Counted from the stretch's first letter, positions 10,012 to 22,843 are shown. The stretch is DNA of 64,000 nucleotides from Bidens hawaiensis (GCA_021521415.1 JAIQDT010001728.1:248001-312000); one strand, 5' to 3'. Notes: generated from the letters alone by a model not told the origin. Numbers and translations: made by a program.

Positions 10012-12711
10012 TTTCTTTATTATTAAGAAATATAATATTCAAAGAGTATAGTTAAATTAATATTTCTTCTTGAAGAAGAAACTCAGTATAGACGTTTCTT
10101 CCAGAAAAAGAAACGTAGTATATAATTGGTAAATAAACAAGAGGACTAAAGGTCAAAATGCTTTATGTAAACAAATGTTTTTATCAAGGTTAAAATCTAT
10201 ACAAAACAAACTAAAGGTCTGAAGCTAGATCATTGATCTAGTTATTTATACAAAAGGTTATTCTCGTACTATAGGTCCGAGGTAACAAGTCAAGAAGCAG
10301 AAAAAAGAAACAAGAATCAGTATCAGAAATTGATTATAAACAGAAAAGGTGAATACGCCCCAAACCTTTTACAAACTCTTTTAGAGTCCAAATGTTTGCA
10401 TAGGATTTACGAATCCTTAAAATCTTGTGTTACAATAATAAGAAACGGACACTCTGATTAAGAGTATACATGTGTCTGGATCGATTCATACATGGTGACT
10501 CGACATTTCCTCGAGGCCTTTCATATCATCAACATGCCTCTGGAAGTCTATGGGACTGTTCAAAGAAATGATATTGTGTATATAATTAATTGTACAAGGT
10601 ACTTAGGGTAATTTGATCCCAATTTAGTTGGGTGCCTAATGAGTAGTCACAAAGGTATTATTGTTGGTTTCACAAAGGTATTGAAAAGAAGTTTACAAAG
10701 AATCAGCGTCATTCACCAGCTGTGTGTTGACGTATTTTCTAACCATTTTACAGGAGAAAAGAAAGGTTAGAACAGACAAGCAAGAAGAAATAGAAGATTG
10801 GAGTTATAGTAATTAGATGCTATCTGGTGGCTCAGATATTTTATTTCAAAATATTATAAATATGTTTTCTAAAGAAGTGTATTTGAAATATCAAACAGGT
10901 ATTTAAACCCAAGTTTTCAATATAATAATATTTAATTAAAGACTTCCGCTAAAATAAAACCCGCAACTCTAATGTATTTATAAAACATGTACCAACTATT
11001 GGTCACACGTCTAGGCCCTAAGTCGGGGTGTGACATAAGTGATCTTCACACTTCAATTACTTCACATCATACGATGACCTATATATGCGTTGCAAAATAA
11101 AATAGTTTTCTCAAGACAAGGTTGAGTGAGCAGAACACCAGTTATATGTAAAAATAAGTAATGCAACAAGTCATATGAGAATAAAAATTAACCAAATAAG
11201 CAGGTATAACTGAGATGTCGAGAATCACAAAGCTATAACAACTGGCGTATGATCATACTATTATGAGATTATGTTGGACCTCTCCGAATGTGGTTCACGT
11301 AAAGCATATAAGCACATAAACAAGCAAGGTATAAGTTGTTAACACATAAGACAATAGTTGTAGTTTTGTGTATAAGTATATATGAGAATACAATTTACGC
11401 ATATGTCCCCAAAACGTGAGAAAACGAGTAAAAGAGGGGAATGTGGTACTCACCTGATCGGATGAACAAAATAAAAGTGATGATGTGTGAATGATGAACC
11501 CTTCGGGATACACCGGCAAGGATTCCTAGTTAAATAGGATAATATAAATTAGTTATAAATGATTTAACATAATTTATCTTTATGAGTTATTAACAAATGA
11601 GATAATGCGTATAATAAATTTGAGATTTCAACGTTATTTGGGTTATGTTGTGTTTAAAATGGTTATTGATTGATCGATTGAGCTCTACGGTTATAGTTAT
11701 CATGAAATCATTACTATTAGTTTAAATAAATAAATATTTGTTGAAATGATTATATGATTATTTAAATAATATTTAATAAACTATAACGCAATTATAGATG
11801 TGTACATATATAAATATAACCCATAATATATTAAATAATTTAAGACAAACGTTAAAATATATATATTTATCGTACAATATATATCTTGGACTATTTAACG
11901 AAAATCTGGTTTTATAAATAAACTTAATACTTTTAAAATACAATTGTTACAATTTTTAAAGGATGGTATATATATATATAAAATTAATATAAACAAAATT
12001 TTAAAAGTGTTTGACGACAAGGAAACTCCAAAAATGGTGTCTGGTTCAAATAAAATAACAGTGGTTTATTACTATTAAAATATACTTATAGTACCCCACG
12101 CGCGCACACACACACACATAAACGAGAGATTTTAACGAGATTGGCAAACAACAGACTCCAAGATGTCGGTTTTGATTAAAAAATGCTTATTTTATATTAA
12201 ATATTGATTATAATACTCTACAAAATCTTTAACTAAACAAAAACAAGAAAAAGAAAAGAACAGCAAATAAAAATGTGCGTCCAGGGTCTTGAACCCAAGA
12301 CCTGGACGAGATGCAATGAATCAAAACGCACCCACACAGCCACCAGGCCAAGCAGCGATGATGTTTAAAACACGAAAACAAAACCTTTTATGTATAACCT
12401 CTCGAACCCAAATCAGTTGATAAAACCTTAAAACCTAGATCAATCAATCAGTGTTATATGCGATTGATTAAAGTTAGGGTTAACGAAATTGGGGTTAAGA
12501 CGATCAAGATACATAATTCATTTACCAGATATGATGAGGTTTTGATAGTAAGCGATGAACATAAGACCCGTCGCCCTAACACGATCCTGAATCCCTATCA
12601 GCCGGCTTGCAATGTAAAATTTAATTTAGGGTTAAGTTTGGCGATTTCGTGGAGAAGGTGCAGAAGGAATTAATTTCTAGTTAACATAAATTGGTAAAAC
12701 CGAGTTGTTAC
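10012..12711. other. Unassigned, probably LTR-derived DNA
   Basis: No gene is recognised. The right end at 12711 reads GAGTTGTTACA, which on the minus strand is TGTAACAACTCGG, a common start of long plant LTRs. At 11035 the sequence GGGGTGTGACA is another LTR-like terminus. No partner LTR or target duplication was found. A (CA)n tract lies at 12102-12118. The start at 10012 is exactly where PHT1 copy A is broken. Confidence 0.35.
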
Positions 12712-14235
12712 AATATATATATATATGTATAATTTTGCGAAACCGATATTTGTTTTTATTTTTTTATGAAACTGGGATGAAAATTAAAATTTTTGGTTTT
12801 TTTTACTTTTTTTAATTTCCGCGTTATTTTTTGTTTTATTATTTTTTTATTTTTCTTAAAAAGTGTTTTTTTTTGTAATCCAAAATGGTTTTCAAAGTTC
12901 TCAATTTTAAAATGGTTCTCACATTATCCTAATCTTATATATATAAATATTAACAACTTATAGAAACAAAATGAAGCAAAGATTTCGGATTTTATGGAAG
13001 CATGGTAAATGACTTTTAACCAGATTAACTAGTTTTTTAAATTAAGGTGAAAATGGAATATCCTTGAAATATAATGAGGAGCATAATTAAATTACAAAAA
13101 ATAAATAATAAAAATAATAAATATTTCTATTAAGTTACGTTATAATTAAGGTTTGATATCTTAATGGATTTTTATAACATATTTTAATAATAAATCTTAT
13201 AACAATAATGTTTTTTCAAAAAAATTGTGTTTAGCTTTATTATTTTGAATATAGACACTTTAATTATATATAAACCAACATGTAACACTAACATAACCCC
13301 TAATTCGTTGTATTTGTGTAAAAATAAAATTAATAAGTTAATAGAATATTAAAATTATGTAAATAACTGATGAAAACGATATTCTATGTTTCAATATCAT
13401 AAATGATTTTTGGAAAACGAAAATAGTGGAATGGAATTGAAGCAAATTTGTTGGTTTAAAATATTGAATGCATTCAATTAAGTAATTTATCTTGTAAGGG
13501 AATTCTCAACTCATCCCCTATAATTATGTGAGGGGAATTTGCAAATTAATGGGTGCCTTTGTGAGGGTAAATTATAGGACGTTGAGAGACAGAATGTATT
13601 GATTAAATTTGGTGAAACTTTGTTTGCCCCTATTTATTTTCTAATATTTGTTGAATTTGTTGTGAGTATAGGAGAAAGAAACTGTAATGATAAATGTATA
13701 ATAATATATTATTTTATTGAACATGAGAGAGAAATGTGATGTTTTTAGTGTAACTATAAACATAGTGATGGAGATGAGATGAGAGTGCTCTAAGACATAT
13801 TAAATAAAATATATATAAATATATAAAAGAAGTATAAATCAAGTCATAAAATTTATATTTCTGAAAAATTTTAGTCAGAGTTATGAAACAATTTATTGAA
13901 AATTATATATTGATCTTCTTATTGCTAAATCTTTTATACTACACAAAAAAGTCATATAAACAAATGACAGATAATTTATATAGTAAATCCTTATACATAT
14001 GGATTATAATTATTATATTCAACTTTAATGATTTAATGCTAAACACCAAGATATTATAATATGTATTTTCCTTGTTTGCAATATTTATACAAAATGTTTG
14101 TAGATAATTAAGAAAATACATATTTTCTGGAGTTCAAATGCATATGAGAAAATTTTAAATCCAAATTTGAAACCAATCTTACATAAAAGAAATATGCACT
14201 GCTGCTCGATTCTCAGCTTAAAAACAATTTGTAGT
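12712..14235. other. AT-rich intergenic DNA, nothing recognised
   Basis: The sequence is strongly AT-rich with poly-T and poly-A stretches (for example around 12800-12870) and no convincing open frame. It starts with an (AT)n tract. I see no terminal repeats or recognisable proteins. Confidence 0.5.
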
Positions 14236-14460
14236 TTACCATACAAATCCCGGTTTTATAATACCTGGTTCTATACCCGACTCGAACCCGACGCATAGGG
14301 TATGGCTTTTAGAGACAATACCCGGACCCGAACCCGAACCCGACCCCGACCCCAACCCTGGTATTATCAATACCCGATTTTCCAGTACCCGATCATACCT
14401 GAATCCGGTTCCATATCCGGAACTGAGTATTTGAAAAACCCGATTTGTGCACATCCAGCA
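14236..14460. repeat. ACCCG-type short repeat array
   Basis: Bases 14270-14410 contain closely spaced CCCGAACCCGA and CCCGACCCC units, with variants on both sides. Arrays of this kind occur near the ends of hAT elements, but no clean inverted termini or target duplication was found. The open frames across it on both strands come from the repeat. Confidence 0.55.
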
Positions 14461-14763
14461 ACGCCTATTGTTTCCACCTATATTTCTAACAATCCCTCGA
14501 ATATTGCTAACCTAAGTCACAACACAAGTTCTCACAGCCCAACAAATTAATAGCAACTAATCTCCTTTCACTTTAGCCAAACCGATTTCATCTTCTGTAA
14601 GGCCCCGTTACCGGTACCCTACTTAGGACGTTAGATTTACTCATAAACACAGTTCTAAATATCAGAGTTAATTAAGTCTTTCGCGGAATAGATAAAACAT
14701 CAACACTCATTACAAAACATTCATAACTTGTCTTTAAAACATAACTTAAAACATGTCTTTTAG

Positions 14764-16856
14764 TGTAAGACCCCGATCCCGAGGCCCTACTTTAGCGTCG
14801 GATTTACTCATCAACACAGTTCTACAAATAAGAGTTAATTAAAACTTTCGTGGAATATAAAACTTTAACCGTTTATTACAAAACATTTATTCTTTTCCTT
14901 AAAACCATAACATAAAATATCATATTTAAAACATCATTTCTTCCATCTTCAGATGCCAGCCGCTCAATCCTGCGTGTATACTAAAAGTCAGCTACGCTGA
15001 GTGAGTTCTAGTTAATCAAGCAAATTACGATACAACCACCACATGCATTTATATACATGTCCGAAGACACCTAGCCATCTATCTATCCTGCTCACCTTAC
15101 CACTTAACCACTTAAATACCCCTAACGACTTAGCCACTTGTTTACGAAAGCCCATGGAGGCTTTCCCTCCCACGCACTCACGTTATGCCACTTATTGACG
15201 AAGGCACATAAAGGCTTGTCCTCCCACGTACTCTCATCATACCACTTTAATAACGAAGGCATACATAGGCTTACCCTACCACGTACAATCGTCATGCCAC
15301 TAACACCCTTAGTAGACCCTTTACCACTTCTACCACACTTTATTCTACTTGTCTACAACACACTTCCTATTAGCCCATCAGTTATACAATGAACAAGTCA
15401 CATCATAGCATTTATACACACTAATAACCACTTAACAATCATGCTCCTTGGCGACGCGTACAATATCCGAAGATCGTTCACGCGCCATCAAGAATTCATA
15501 AATAAATCGTATATCCTCTATAGCATACACTTACCACTTAAGGTAAGTGTATTCACACTTCACATCGAGTATGCACATAGCCCCGAAAACATAACAAGGA
15601 AATGGGGCTAGAAACTCACCTGAATTCGGTTACTTCTTCCGTTAATGGTTATTCCTTCTTGAGTTGTGCGCGACTAACTGTTTATTAAGTGAAATATTAA
15701 ATACTTCTCTAGTCATTCTCATTGCTACTTAATTACCCCTACGCGTCTAAGCCGGTTTTACATCATTGAATCTTTACCCGATTAGTTAATCGTTACATGA
15801 TAACCTTTAATGGCATCTTTCATAAATTATCAAAGCCCAAGGGCTATTATGTAATTATATCATTCTATCTCAAGTCCAGGGACCATTCTGTAATTCTGCC
15901 AAAGTCCACTTCGTTATCTGGTTCGTTAACGAAGGAGGCTCATTCGTTATTTCTTAACGAATTAGCTCTTATAACAAATTGGTCGTCATAGCGAATTGGA
16001 CCTTTATAACGAACTGAACTTCATAACGAACTGAACCTGAACCTTTAACGAATTGGGGGTTCATTCATCAGTTCTCCTTTAATGAACTACTTAACGACTT
16101 GGGGTTAGTTCGTCATTTATTTCTTAACGAAAGGCTTAACGAACTGTTTCTGTTTCGTTATCTCCCCTTGACGAATGGCATAACGAATTACCTTCTAATT
16201 CGTTAAGTCTCCGTTAACAACTAGGTTTAGGTCATCTCTGACATTCCCTTACCTCGTACACACATTCTCCTGAGCCGCATTTGCCGGAAAAACGGGATCT
16301 TGCCGGAAAAGCGAGATCTCGCTTATTTCACCACCATTTTCACTGTTTTTCGTCCTGTTCAATCAAGGTCTGAGCTAGGGTGATCCCTAAGCTCATATTT
16401 TGATCGGTTTATACCCGATTCCATCCGAATCTCGTGACTTTAACGGTTTAAGGTGTCGGCTCGTCGTTTCGCGACTAGATTTAACGGGTTTGGATCTCTA
16501 CAATATCATACTATCATTACCTTGGGTCAAAAATCGATTCTTCTTCTATGGTTCGGCTAGAGAGAGAGAATTATGAGAGAGAGGTTAAGTGTGTCTTTTG
16601 GGTAGTGTATGGTATATGTGTAAATGAAAGGATTAATGGGTGATTATGGTTTATATATTATGGGTCATGGGCTTGAGCCCATGTTCCATCTTCCTCCCTT
16701 TCTAATCCAGATCCATTACCCATATTACTTAACCCAACACAAGTCCGACTCATAATAACCCCTACTTATTTTATTATTCTTCCACTAACCCGAGTAAAAT
16801 TTCCCATTAATATTAAATAATATATAATATGATTTTAGAAATTTCGGGATGTTACA
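14764..16856 (-). repeat. 3' LTR of nested gag-only element (2.09 kb)
   Basis: On the minus strand it begins TGTAACATCCCGAAATTTC at 16856, just after the polypurine tract (16857-16870), and ends at 14764 in GGGGTCTTACA. Bases 15915-16235 contain a dense array of TTCGTTA and its reverse complement. This copy keeps about 1.06 kb (about 14842-15910) that the 5' LTR has lost. Confidence 0.85.
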
Positions 16857-17329
16857 AGTCTCCCCCCTAAAGAGGTTTCGTCCCCGAAACCTAACTTATT
16901 CCTTGTAAAGGAACACTTCTTATATTCACACACTTTATTGAACAGCCTTTGCTTTATGGGTTACCCTTCTTAATCCTGACTTATAGTCATCGAGTGATGT
17001 TCATGTGTTTTAGCTATTAAGGTAGCTTGTCCATGAGGCCCTCGATGTACCAAGTCTCGTCTCGTCCTTCCAAGGGACCTCATTTCATACTATTTAACAC
17101 TATTATCTAAATTACATTTTATCATAACATAAATAATCTTTCATAACCAAACTCAATATATTACATGTCATAGGTAAGCATAAGTTTTAAACCTTAACAC
17201 AAAACAAATTCTTAGGCAATCATACTTAAAACGAAATAAAACTATTACGTAAGCAATTATATATTCATCGAGCGCTCCTCTCTGTAGTTCTTCCTTGGCT
17301 TATGCTCATATCCCTTTCACGCCTCCTGC

Positions 17330-17890
17330 CTCCGTTCCCTTGCACTCCCTTGCCATGTGATCTGTTTTACTGCATTTGAAGCATTTTGGGCGATAAGGGC
17401 ATTCTCAAGAGAAATGTCCACTCTATCCGCACCGATAGCACCTGTCCGACCCAGTCCTGCATTCTCCCAGGTACATCTTCCCGCACACTTTGCATGTTTC
17501 CTTGTCCGCAGTCTTTGGTGTCTTTTTCCCCGCACACTCCACGACATCTGCAGATCTTTTGGTTCCTTTTGCTCCTCCCTTATTATCATTACCTTTCTCA
17601 CCGTATTCCTCTGCCCTCTTAGCGGTCCTTGCATGGCTCTCAGCGGACTTGCCAGGACGTAATTTCTTCACTATAGCAGCTACAGCTATAGCAATGGCGG
17701 CTTGAACAACAGGATCCAGTTGATACCCTTCGTTTTCACTCAGATATCGTACAGTTGCACCTCCTTCCTCTCTCGTTTTAGTAATCGGTTCTTCAGAAGA
17801 TTCTCGGACGACACGTGGCCTACCGGGACGTCCAATATAACCTCATTTTCCAACAAACCTTCTTGCTCCAGCCATTCGTATACAATAAGG
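17330..17890 (-). pseudogene. Damaged gag of the nested element, two CCHC knuckles
   Basis: In one minus-strand frame the remains of a gypsy-type Gag can be read: a short start MAGARRFVGK, a stop, then GYIGRPGRPRVVRESSEEP, a lysine-rich region, and a cysteine cluster CKVCGK...GECR...CYRCG leading into two zinc knuckles, CYRCG-xSGHFSxEC and CFKCSKTDHMAREC. Two stop codons fall inside the first knuckle, where Gln and Arg would be expected; both fit C-to-T decay of CAG and CGA. The capsid part is missing. The cysteine pattern resembles chromovirus Gag proteins, an inference from the motif only. Confidence 0.7.
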
Positions 17891-18274
17891 GAACACAAAC
17901 GTTATCACTCTAGGAATTATTTAGCACATAATTCATAAGGTAAGTAATTAATGACATTGACCAAGTGTAATTAACTATTTGAATTACTCCTCAGGTTCTA
18001 CATACTTCCCTTTATGATTTCACTTGTGCTAGTTTCTACTTTTAAACAGTTAATCAATCAAACAATCAATTAATCATATCCCTAATATACACATGTCTTT
18101 CCTTTAGCAATTAAGGTAACATCTTTACACATTATTTAACCATATACTCTACCTTTACCGAGCTTGCTTGAGAGACACATGGCTATCTTGAACTGGCATC
18201 TTCTTTCTTTTCTTATTAAATCCCATTTTTTGTTCGAGTCTAAGCATGTAGGGTGCTTAAATCTCTCGAACTTT

Positions 18275-18286
18275 GCTCTGATACCA
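18275..18286 (-). other. Primer-binding site of the nested element
   Basis: The minus strand reads TGGTATCAGAGC, complementary to the 3' part of initiator methionine tRNA, a few bases inside the 5' LTR. This fixes the orientation and the LTR boundary. Confidence 0.85.
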
Positions 18287-18289
18287 ACT

Positions 18290-19319
18290 TGTAAGGCCCC
18301 GATCCCGGTGCCCTATTTTAGCGTCGGATTTACTCATCAACACAGTTTTACAAATCAGAGTTATTTGTTTCGTTAACGAAGGAGGCTCATTCGTTATTTC
18401 TTAACGAATTAGCTCTTATAACGAATTGGTCGTCATAACGAATTGGACCTTTATAACGAACTGAACTTCATAACGAACTGAACCTGAACCTTTAACGAAT
18501 TGGGGGTTCATTCATCAGTTCTCCCTTAACGAAGTCCTTAACGACTTGGGGTTAGTTTGTCATTTATTTCTTAACGAAAGGCTTAAAGAACTGTTTATGT
18601 TTTGTTATCTCCCCTTGACGAATGGCATAACGAATTACCTTCTAATTCGTTAAGTCTCCTTTAACGAACTAGGTTTAGGTCATACATTCCCTTACCTCGT
18701 ACACACATTCTCCGGAGCCGCCTTTTCGACGTCGCATTTGCCGAAAAAACGGGATCTCGCCGGAAAAGCGAGATCTCGCTTATTTCACCACCATTTTCAC
18801 CGTTTTTTGTCCTGTTCGATCCAGGTCTGAGCTACGGTGATCCCTAAGCTCATCTTTTAATTGGTTTATACCCGATTCCAACCGGATCTCGTGACTTTTA
18901 CGGTTTAAGGTGTCGGCTCTTCGTTTCGCGGCTAAATTTAATAGGTTTGGATCTCTACAATATCATACTATCATTACCTCAGGTCAAAAATCGTTTCTTC
19001 TTCTATGTTTCGGCTAGAGAAAGAGAATTGTGAGAGAGAGCTTAAGTGTGTGTTTTGGGTGGTGTATGGTATATGTACGCGTAAATGAACGGATTAATAG
19101 GTGATTGTGGTTTATATATTATGGGTCATGGGCTTGAACCCATGGTCCATCTTCCTCCCTTTCTAATCCAGGTCCATTATCCATACTACTTAACCTAACA
19201 CAAGCCCGACTCATAATAACCCCTACTTATTTTATTATTCCTCCACTAACCTAAGTAACGTTTCCCACTAATATTAAATAATATAGTTAATATGATTTTA
19301 GAAATTTCGGGATGTTACA
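18290..19319 (-). repeat. 5' LTR of nested gag-only element (1.03 kb, internally deleted)
   Basis: It matches both ends of the 14764-16856 LTR but jumps from CAGAGTTAT at about 18364 directly to the TTTCGTTAACGAAGG block, so about 1.06 kb is missing. Bases 18368-18665 hold the TTCGTTA/TAACGAA array. Confidence 0.83.
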
Positions 19320-20687
19320 TTTAGTTCAAACATTAACAAATAAATCTTCAGATGCCAGCTTCTTCATTCATCTGCCATGTGTCTCTGCTCAAGCCAGCTG
19401 TCTCATTCTACTCACCTGCGTGTATACTAAAAGTCAGCTACGCTGAGCCAAGGGGCAGAGCCCCTGGCTGGGGTCGAGCTGCTTTGTATTTCCATTAACT
19501 GTTTTAACATATTTCTCATTAGAATTTTAAATTATTATTTAATTCTCTAACTCATTCGCAATAACGAATTAAACCTGATTTGTTAACTTAATTCATTATT
19601 CTTCACGATCTGATTCGCTATCTTAATTCGTTATCTTACATAGTCTGATTCATGGCCTAATTCGTTATCATAACATGTCCTGATTCGTTACCTTAACTTA
19701 GCGAATTGGTGAGTAACGAATCACCTGATTCGTTATCTGATTCATAACGAATTGGCAAGTAACGAATCACCTGATTCGTTATCTGGTTCGTTATCCTAGT
19801 TCGTTAGTCTAATTCGTTATCTTGACGTGACCTGATTCGTTATCTTAATATAAATAATGGGTAGATAACGAATTAAAGGTTCATTCGTTATCAAATCACA
19901 CGAATGAGTCCCATTCGTTATGACCATGTAACGAATTGATCAGTCATAACGAATCATCCCAGTTCTTATCCAGACTTTGACTCAAGGGTCAAAGTCAAAA
20001 TCGATATGAAAATAAACGGTCTACAGACCCCAGATCTGCAATTGACCCTTCAAATCATGTTGAAACAACATGATTTTGGTACAAACAGACTCGCAATCTC
20101 AGCGCTAACAAACCCTAATCATCCGTTCATTCAAACATCGGGTTTTAGAGGGTGCGATTTGTTCATATATAAACCCGATTATTCATTCAACAAATTAACC
20201 CATCAATTTTTAACGGATCTTCAGTAGGATTTGTTGTGTTGGATTCGGTTTTAACATACTCAACCAGATCTATGACTTATAGACGAAATCCGTACCTAAA
20301 CGAACGGTTGCTAATTATAAACGTACCTTAAACGAGTCGGTTTACGAACACGAGCTGGTCTTGATGTTTTTTTGGTTCGTCACACGCTCTAGCACCAACG
20401 GGCTCGGGTTTCCACCTTCGGATCTTGGCTCGGGTTAAAGGATAGTGTTTGTGTGTGTTTTGATGGTGTAGGCTATGGTGTAGAGATGAATAAAAATGGA
20501 AAGAATTAGGATTTAAGGGGTATTTATACTCCCTTAAGCCTATGAACCTAAGGCCCATTTCATCCCTTATTCCATCTTTTAAATGTCAAAACCCACCTTC
20601 TATAGTTTGTTTATCTAAACCGATAAACGACACACTATTAAATAACGAAACTTCTTTTATTAATCTTATCAAAATCAGGATTTTACA

Positions 20688-21642
20688 TCTTCACCATGCC
20701 CCATATGCATGGATTGTTTCCCCATGCACTCCAATTCTCAACCCACCATCCATAGTGAGACACAAGCTACATCAGTTCCAAACACTACTGATCAAACATC
20801 AACTACTCGCAGCTCTCCTCCTTCCCTTGCCTCACCAATACCCCCACCATCCCTTGACACCTCTCAAACACCTCTCAAACACCCCTGCCACCTCCAATTG
20901 TCACCTCTCCAATATCCCCACCACTCTCAATGTCAACTCACCCAATGACCACTCGTGCCAAATCAGGCATATTTAGACCACGTCATTGCGCCGACTTTTC
21001 ACATACACTAAACCTTTCTCTCCATCATGCCCTTTGCGCTTCTTCTGATCCTAAATCTTTCAAAACTACCTCTTCCGATGAGCAATGGGTGCTTGCGATG
21101 CAACGTGAAATCGATGTTCTTAATAGAAATAACACGTGGAATCTTGTTCCTTACCCTCCTAATCGCAACATTGTTGGTTCTAAATGGTTTTTTCGTACAA
21201 AATTTCATTCTGATGGCACTATTGAACATCATAAAGCACGTCTTGTGGCTCAAGGTTTCAGTCATATACTGGTCTTGATTACTTCCACACATTTAGTCCC
21301 GTAGTTAAAGCTGCAACCGTTCATACAGTTTTTTTCCTTAGCTGTCATCAACCAATGGAAATTACATCAGTTAGATGTTAATAATGCCTTCCTTTGTTGG
21401 CATCTCACTGAAAGTGTATACATGGAACAACTGCCAGGGTTTGTTGACTCCAAATTTCCTTCTCATGTATGCAAATTAAATAAAACCTTATATGGGCTCA
21501 AACAAGCTTCTCGGGCTTGGTTGCATTGCTTTAGCACCTTCCTTACAATGGATTTACATGTAGTCGTGCTAACCCATATTTGTTTGTATTCAAACAAAAT
21601 TCCTTTCTTGTATATCTCTTAGTGTATGTTGATGATTTGATA
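20688..21642 (+). pseudogene. Copia reverse transcriptase fragment
   Basis: A plus-strand Copia polyprotein piece with breaks. A Ser/Thr/Pro-rich linker (about 20700-20945) leads into MTTRAKSGI. The start of the reverse transcriptase domain follows: WVLAMQREIDVLNRNNTWNL, then NIVGSKWFFRTKFHSDG and HKARLVAQGF. After a frameshift near 21280 come YMEQLPGFVD, CKLNKTLYGLKQASRAW and, after another break, YVDDLI at about 21624-21642. The sequence is then replaced by unrelated DNA, so the rest of reverse transcriptase and RNase H are lost. The solo LTR at 14596-20687 is inserted at its left edge, as the TCTTC duplication shows. Confidence 0.82.
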
Positions 21643-21955
21643 TAGGGATGAACATTTTTGTCCCAAATACTCGTACACGTACATGTACTTGTACCGATAT
21701 AGCTAATTCGATACGGGTAGTTGAATTTAGGTACATGTACAATCGGGTACACGTACGAATACGGTATAGGTACATTTCGTATTTTATACCTGTTTGGAGT
21801 ATATAATGGTTTAATTGGGATTCTCCATATCTACTATTATAATAAATAAAAATAGTGGTTGAACCACATTAACCCTAATTGGCCTAATATTTTGTCAAAT
21901 GATGGCCTAATATTGGTCTAGTGTTGCTAGGACCTGGATCAACAATTCCAACAAC
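21643..21955. other. hAT-like end sequence and short intergenic DNA
   Basis: It begins TAGGGATGAACA, like a hAT terminus, and bases 21670-21785 carry many GTACACGTACATGTAC-like units on both strands. No matching right terminus or target duplication was found, so it may be truncated. The motif TCTACTATTATAATAAATA at about 21828 resembles a Helitron 5' end but has no partner. Confidence 0.4.
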
Positions 21956-21960
21956 CACAG

Positions 21961-22843
21961 TCAATTAACTTTACTAGAAAAAAACTGATGTAAATAACGC
22001 CTACGGGACACTTGACTTTTTAGTTACAACCTACACAAAGTTGCATTCTTGGAAAGAGACCAGACCCATTGGCGATATATGATGTCACTCGCATATTTGG
22101 CAAGCGAACCTTCCTAGTTCCTACCACCTAAATATACAATTATGGACTGACATAAATTTGATTTCCGGTTCTACCCTCCCTCTTTATCAAAGCCTTGTAT
22201 GGTTGGCCCCACCAGGATTTAAATAACTTAGCCGAATTAAAATAAAAGATCCGGAAACTATAACAAAATAAATAAGTTAATTTTAAGTATTTTTTAAAAA
22301 TTTTTTAAATTAGTTTTGGCCTAGTTGTTTAAATAGATTATGTATAAAAAAACGTTGATTCCAATATATTTAAGATGATTAATATTCATACCTATTTTTT
22401 TAAAGAGTAAAGTGCCGAAAACGTCCTTAGGGTTTGGTCAATTATACGAATTTAGTCCAAAATATTTGTTTTTTGCAACTGGACAATTCACGTTTAACAA
22501 GTCTTGCCAATTTCATCCAATATGATAACTCCGTTTGTTTTTTAAACTTAAGTCATGGGCAATAATATCCTTTTACATTTTTGTTTATAAAAAGTCAAAA
22601 ACGAATTAAATAGCCCTTAAAATATAAAGTAAATAAATAACTCACTAAAAGAAAATTGTAAAAGCATTATTTTAACATCCTCTTTCTCAAACCTCCATTT
22701 CTGCAACTCCGGCCACCATTTCATACATGTAACCACCATCTCTGCACATAAATGTGTTTAAAAAAATATGTATAATAAATTTTGCCTCTTAAAATTATGG
22801 GTATTGCCCGGTTATTAAATACACATATGTTTCATCTGGTTTG
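21961..22843. other. CYP copy B distal 3' flank, no gene seen
   Basis: Non-coding DNA shared with 55095-55977. A more diverged version of its first part (plus DNA further left in unit C) is seen at 41985-42250. No protein or RNA gene was recognised. Confidence 0.55.

Larger units (their letters stand above)
14764..19319 (-). mobile_element. Nested gag-only LTR retrotransposon (Ty3/gypsy-like)
   Basis: A complete insertion with two LTRs and a 5-base target duplication TTTAG (14759-14763 and 19320-19324), lying inside an older solo LTR. On the minus strand the 5' LTR is 19319-18290, the primer-binding site is 18286-18275, the internal region is 18289-16857, and the 3' LTR is 16856-14764. The internal region is only 1.4 kb and holds a damaged gag but no protease, reverse transcriptase, RNase H or integrase. 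It is either a gag-only element class or a deletion derivative. The two LTRs differ in length by about 1.06 kb because of an internal deletion in the 5' copy. Confidence 0.88.
14596..20687 (-). mobile_element. Solo LTR (about 1.5 kb without its nested insertion)
   Basis: The element starts TGTAAGGCCCCG at 14596 and ends TTTTACA at 20687, flanked by a perfect 5-base target duplication TCTTC (14591-14595 and 20688-20692). It is split by the LTR element at 14764-19319. The two outer parts, 14596-14763 and 19320-20687, resemble the inner LTR, so they belong to related families. No internal coding region of its own remains, which fits LTR-LTR recombination. It carries many TTCGTTA and TAACGAA units at about 19555-19950. 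The minus orientation is inferred from the TGTAAAATCC start on that strand. Confidence 0.85.

Noticed and set aside
12280..12350. tRNA-like sequence around GGTCTTGAACCCAAGACCTGG
   Set aside because: The stretch does not fold into a cloverleaf with an acceptor stem and anticodon arm; it fits LTR-type DNA better.
14236..14454. Open frame with a GSGSGSGPG run
   Set aside because: The Gly/Ser run comes from the CCCGAACCCG repeat array, not from a gene.
17357..17705. Several plus-strand open frames of 70-100 codons
   Set aside because: They are the reverse of the decayed gag with zinc knuckles on the minus strand.
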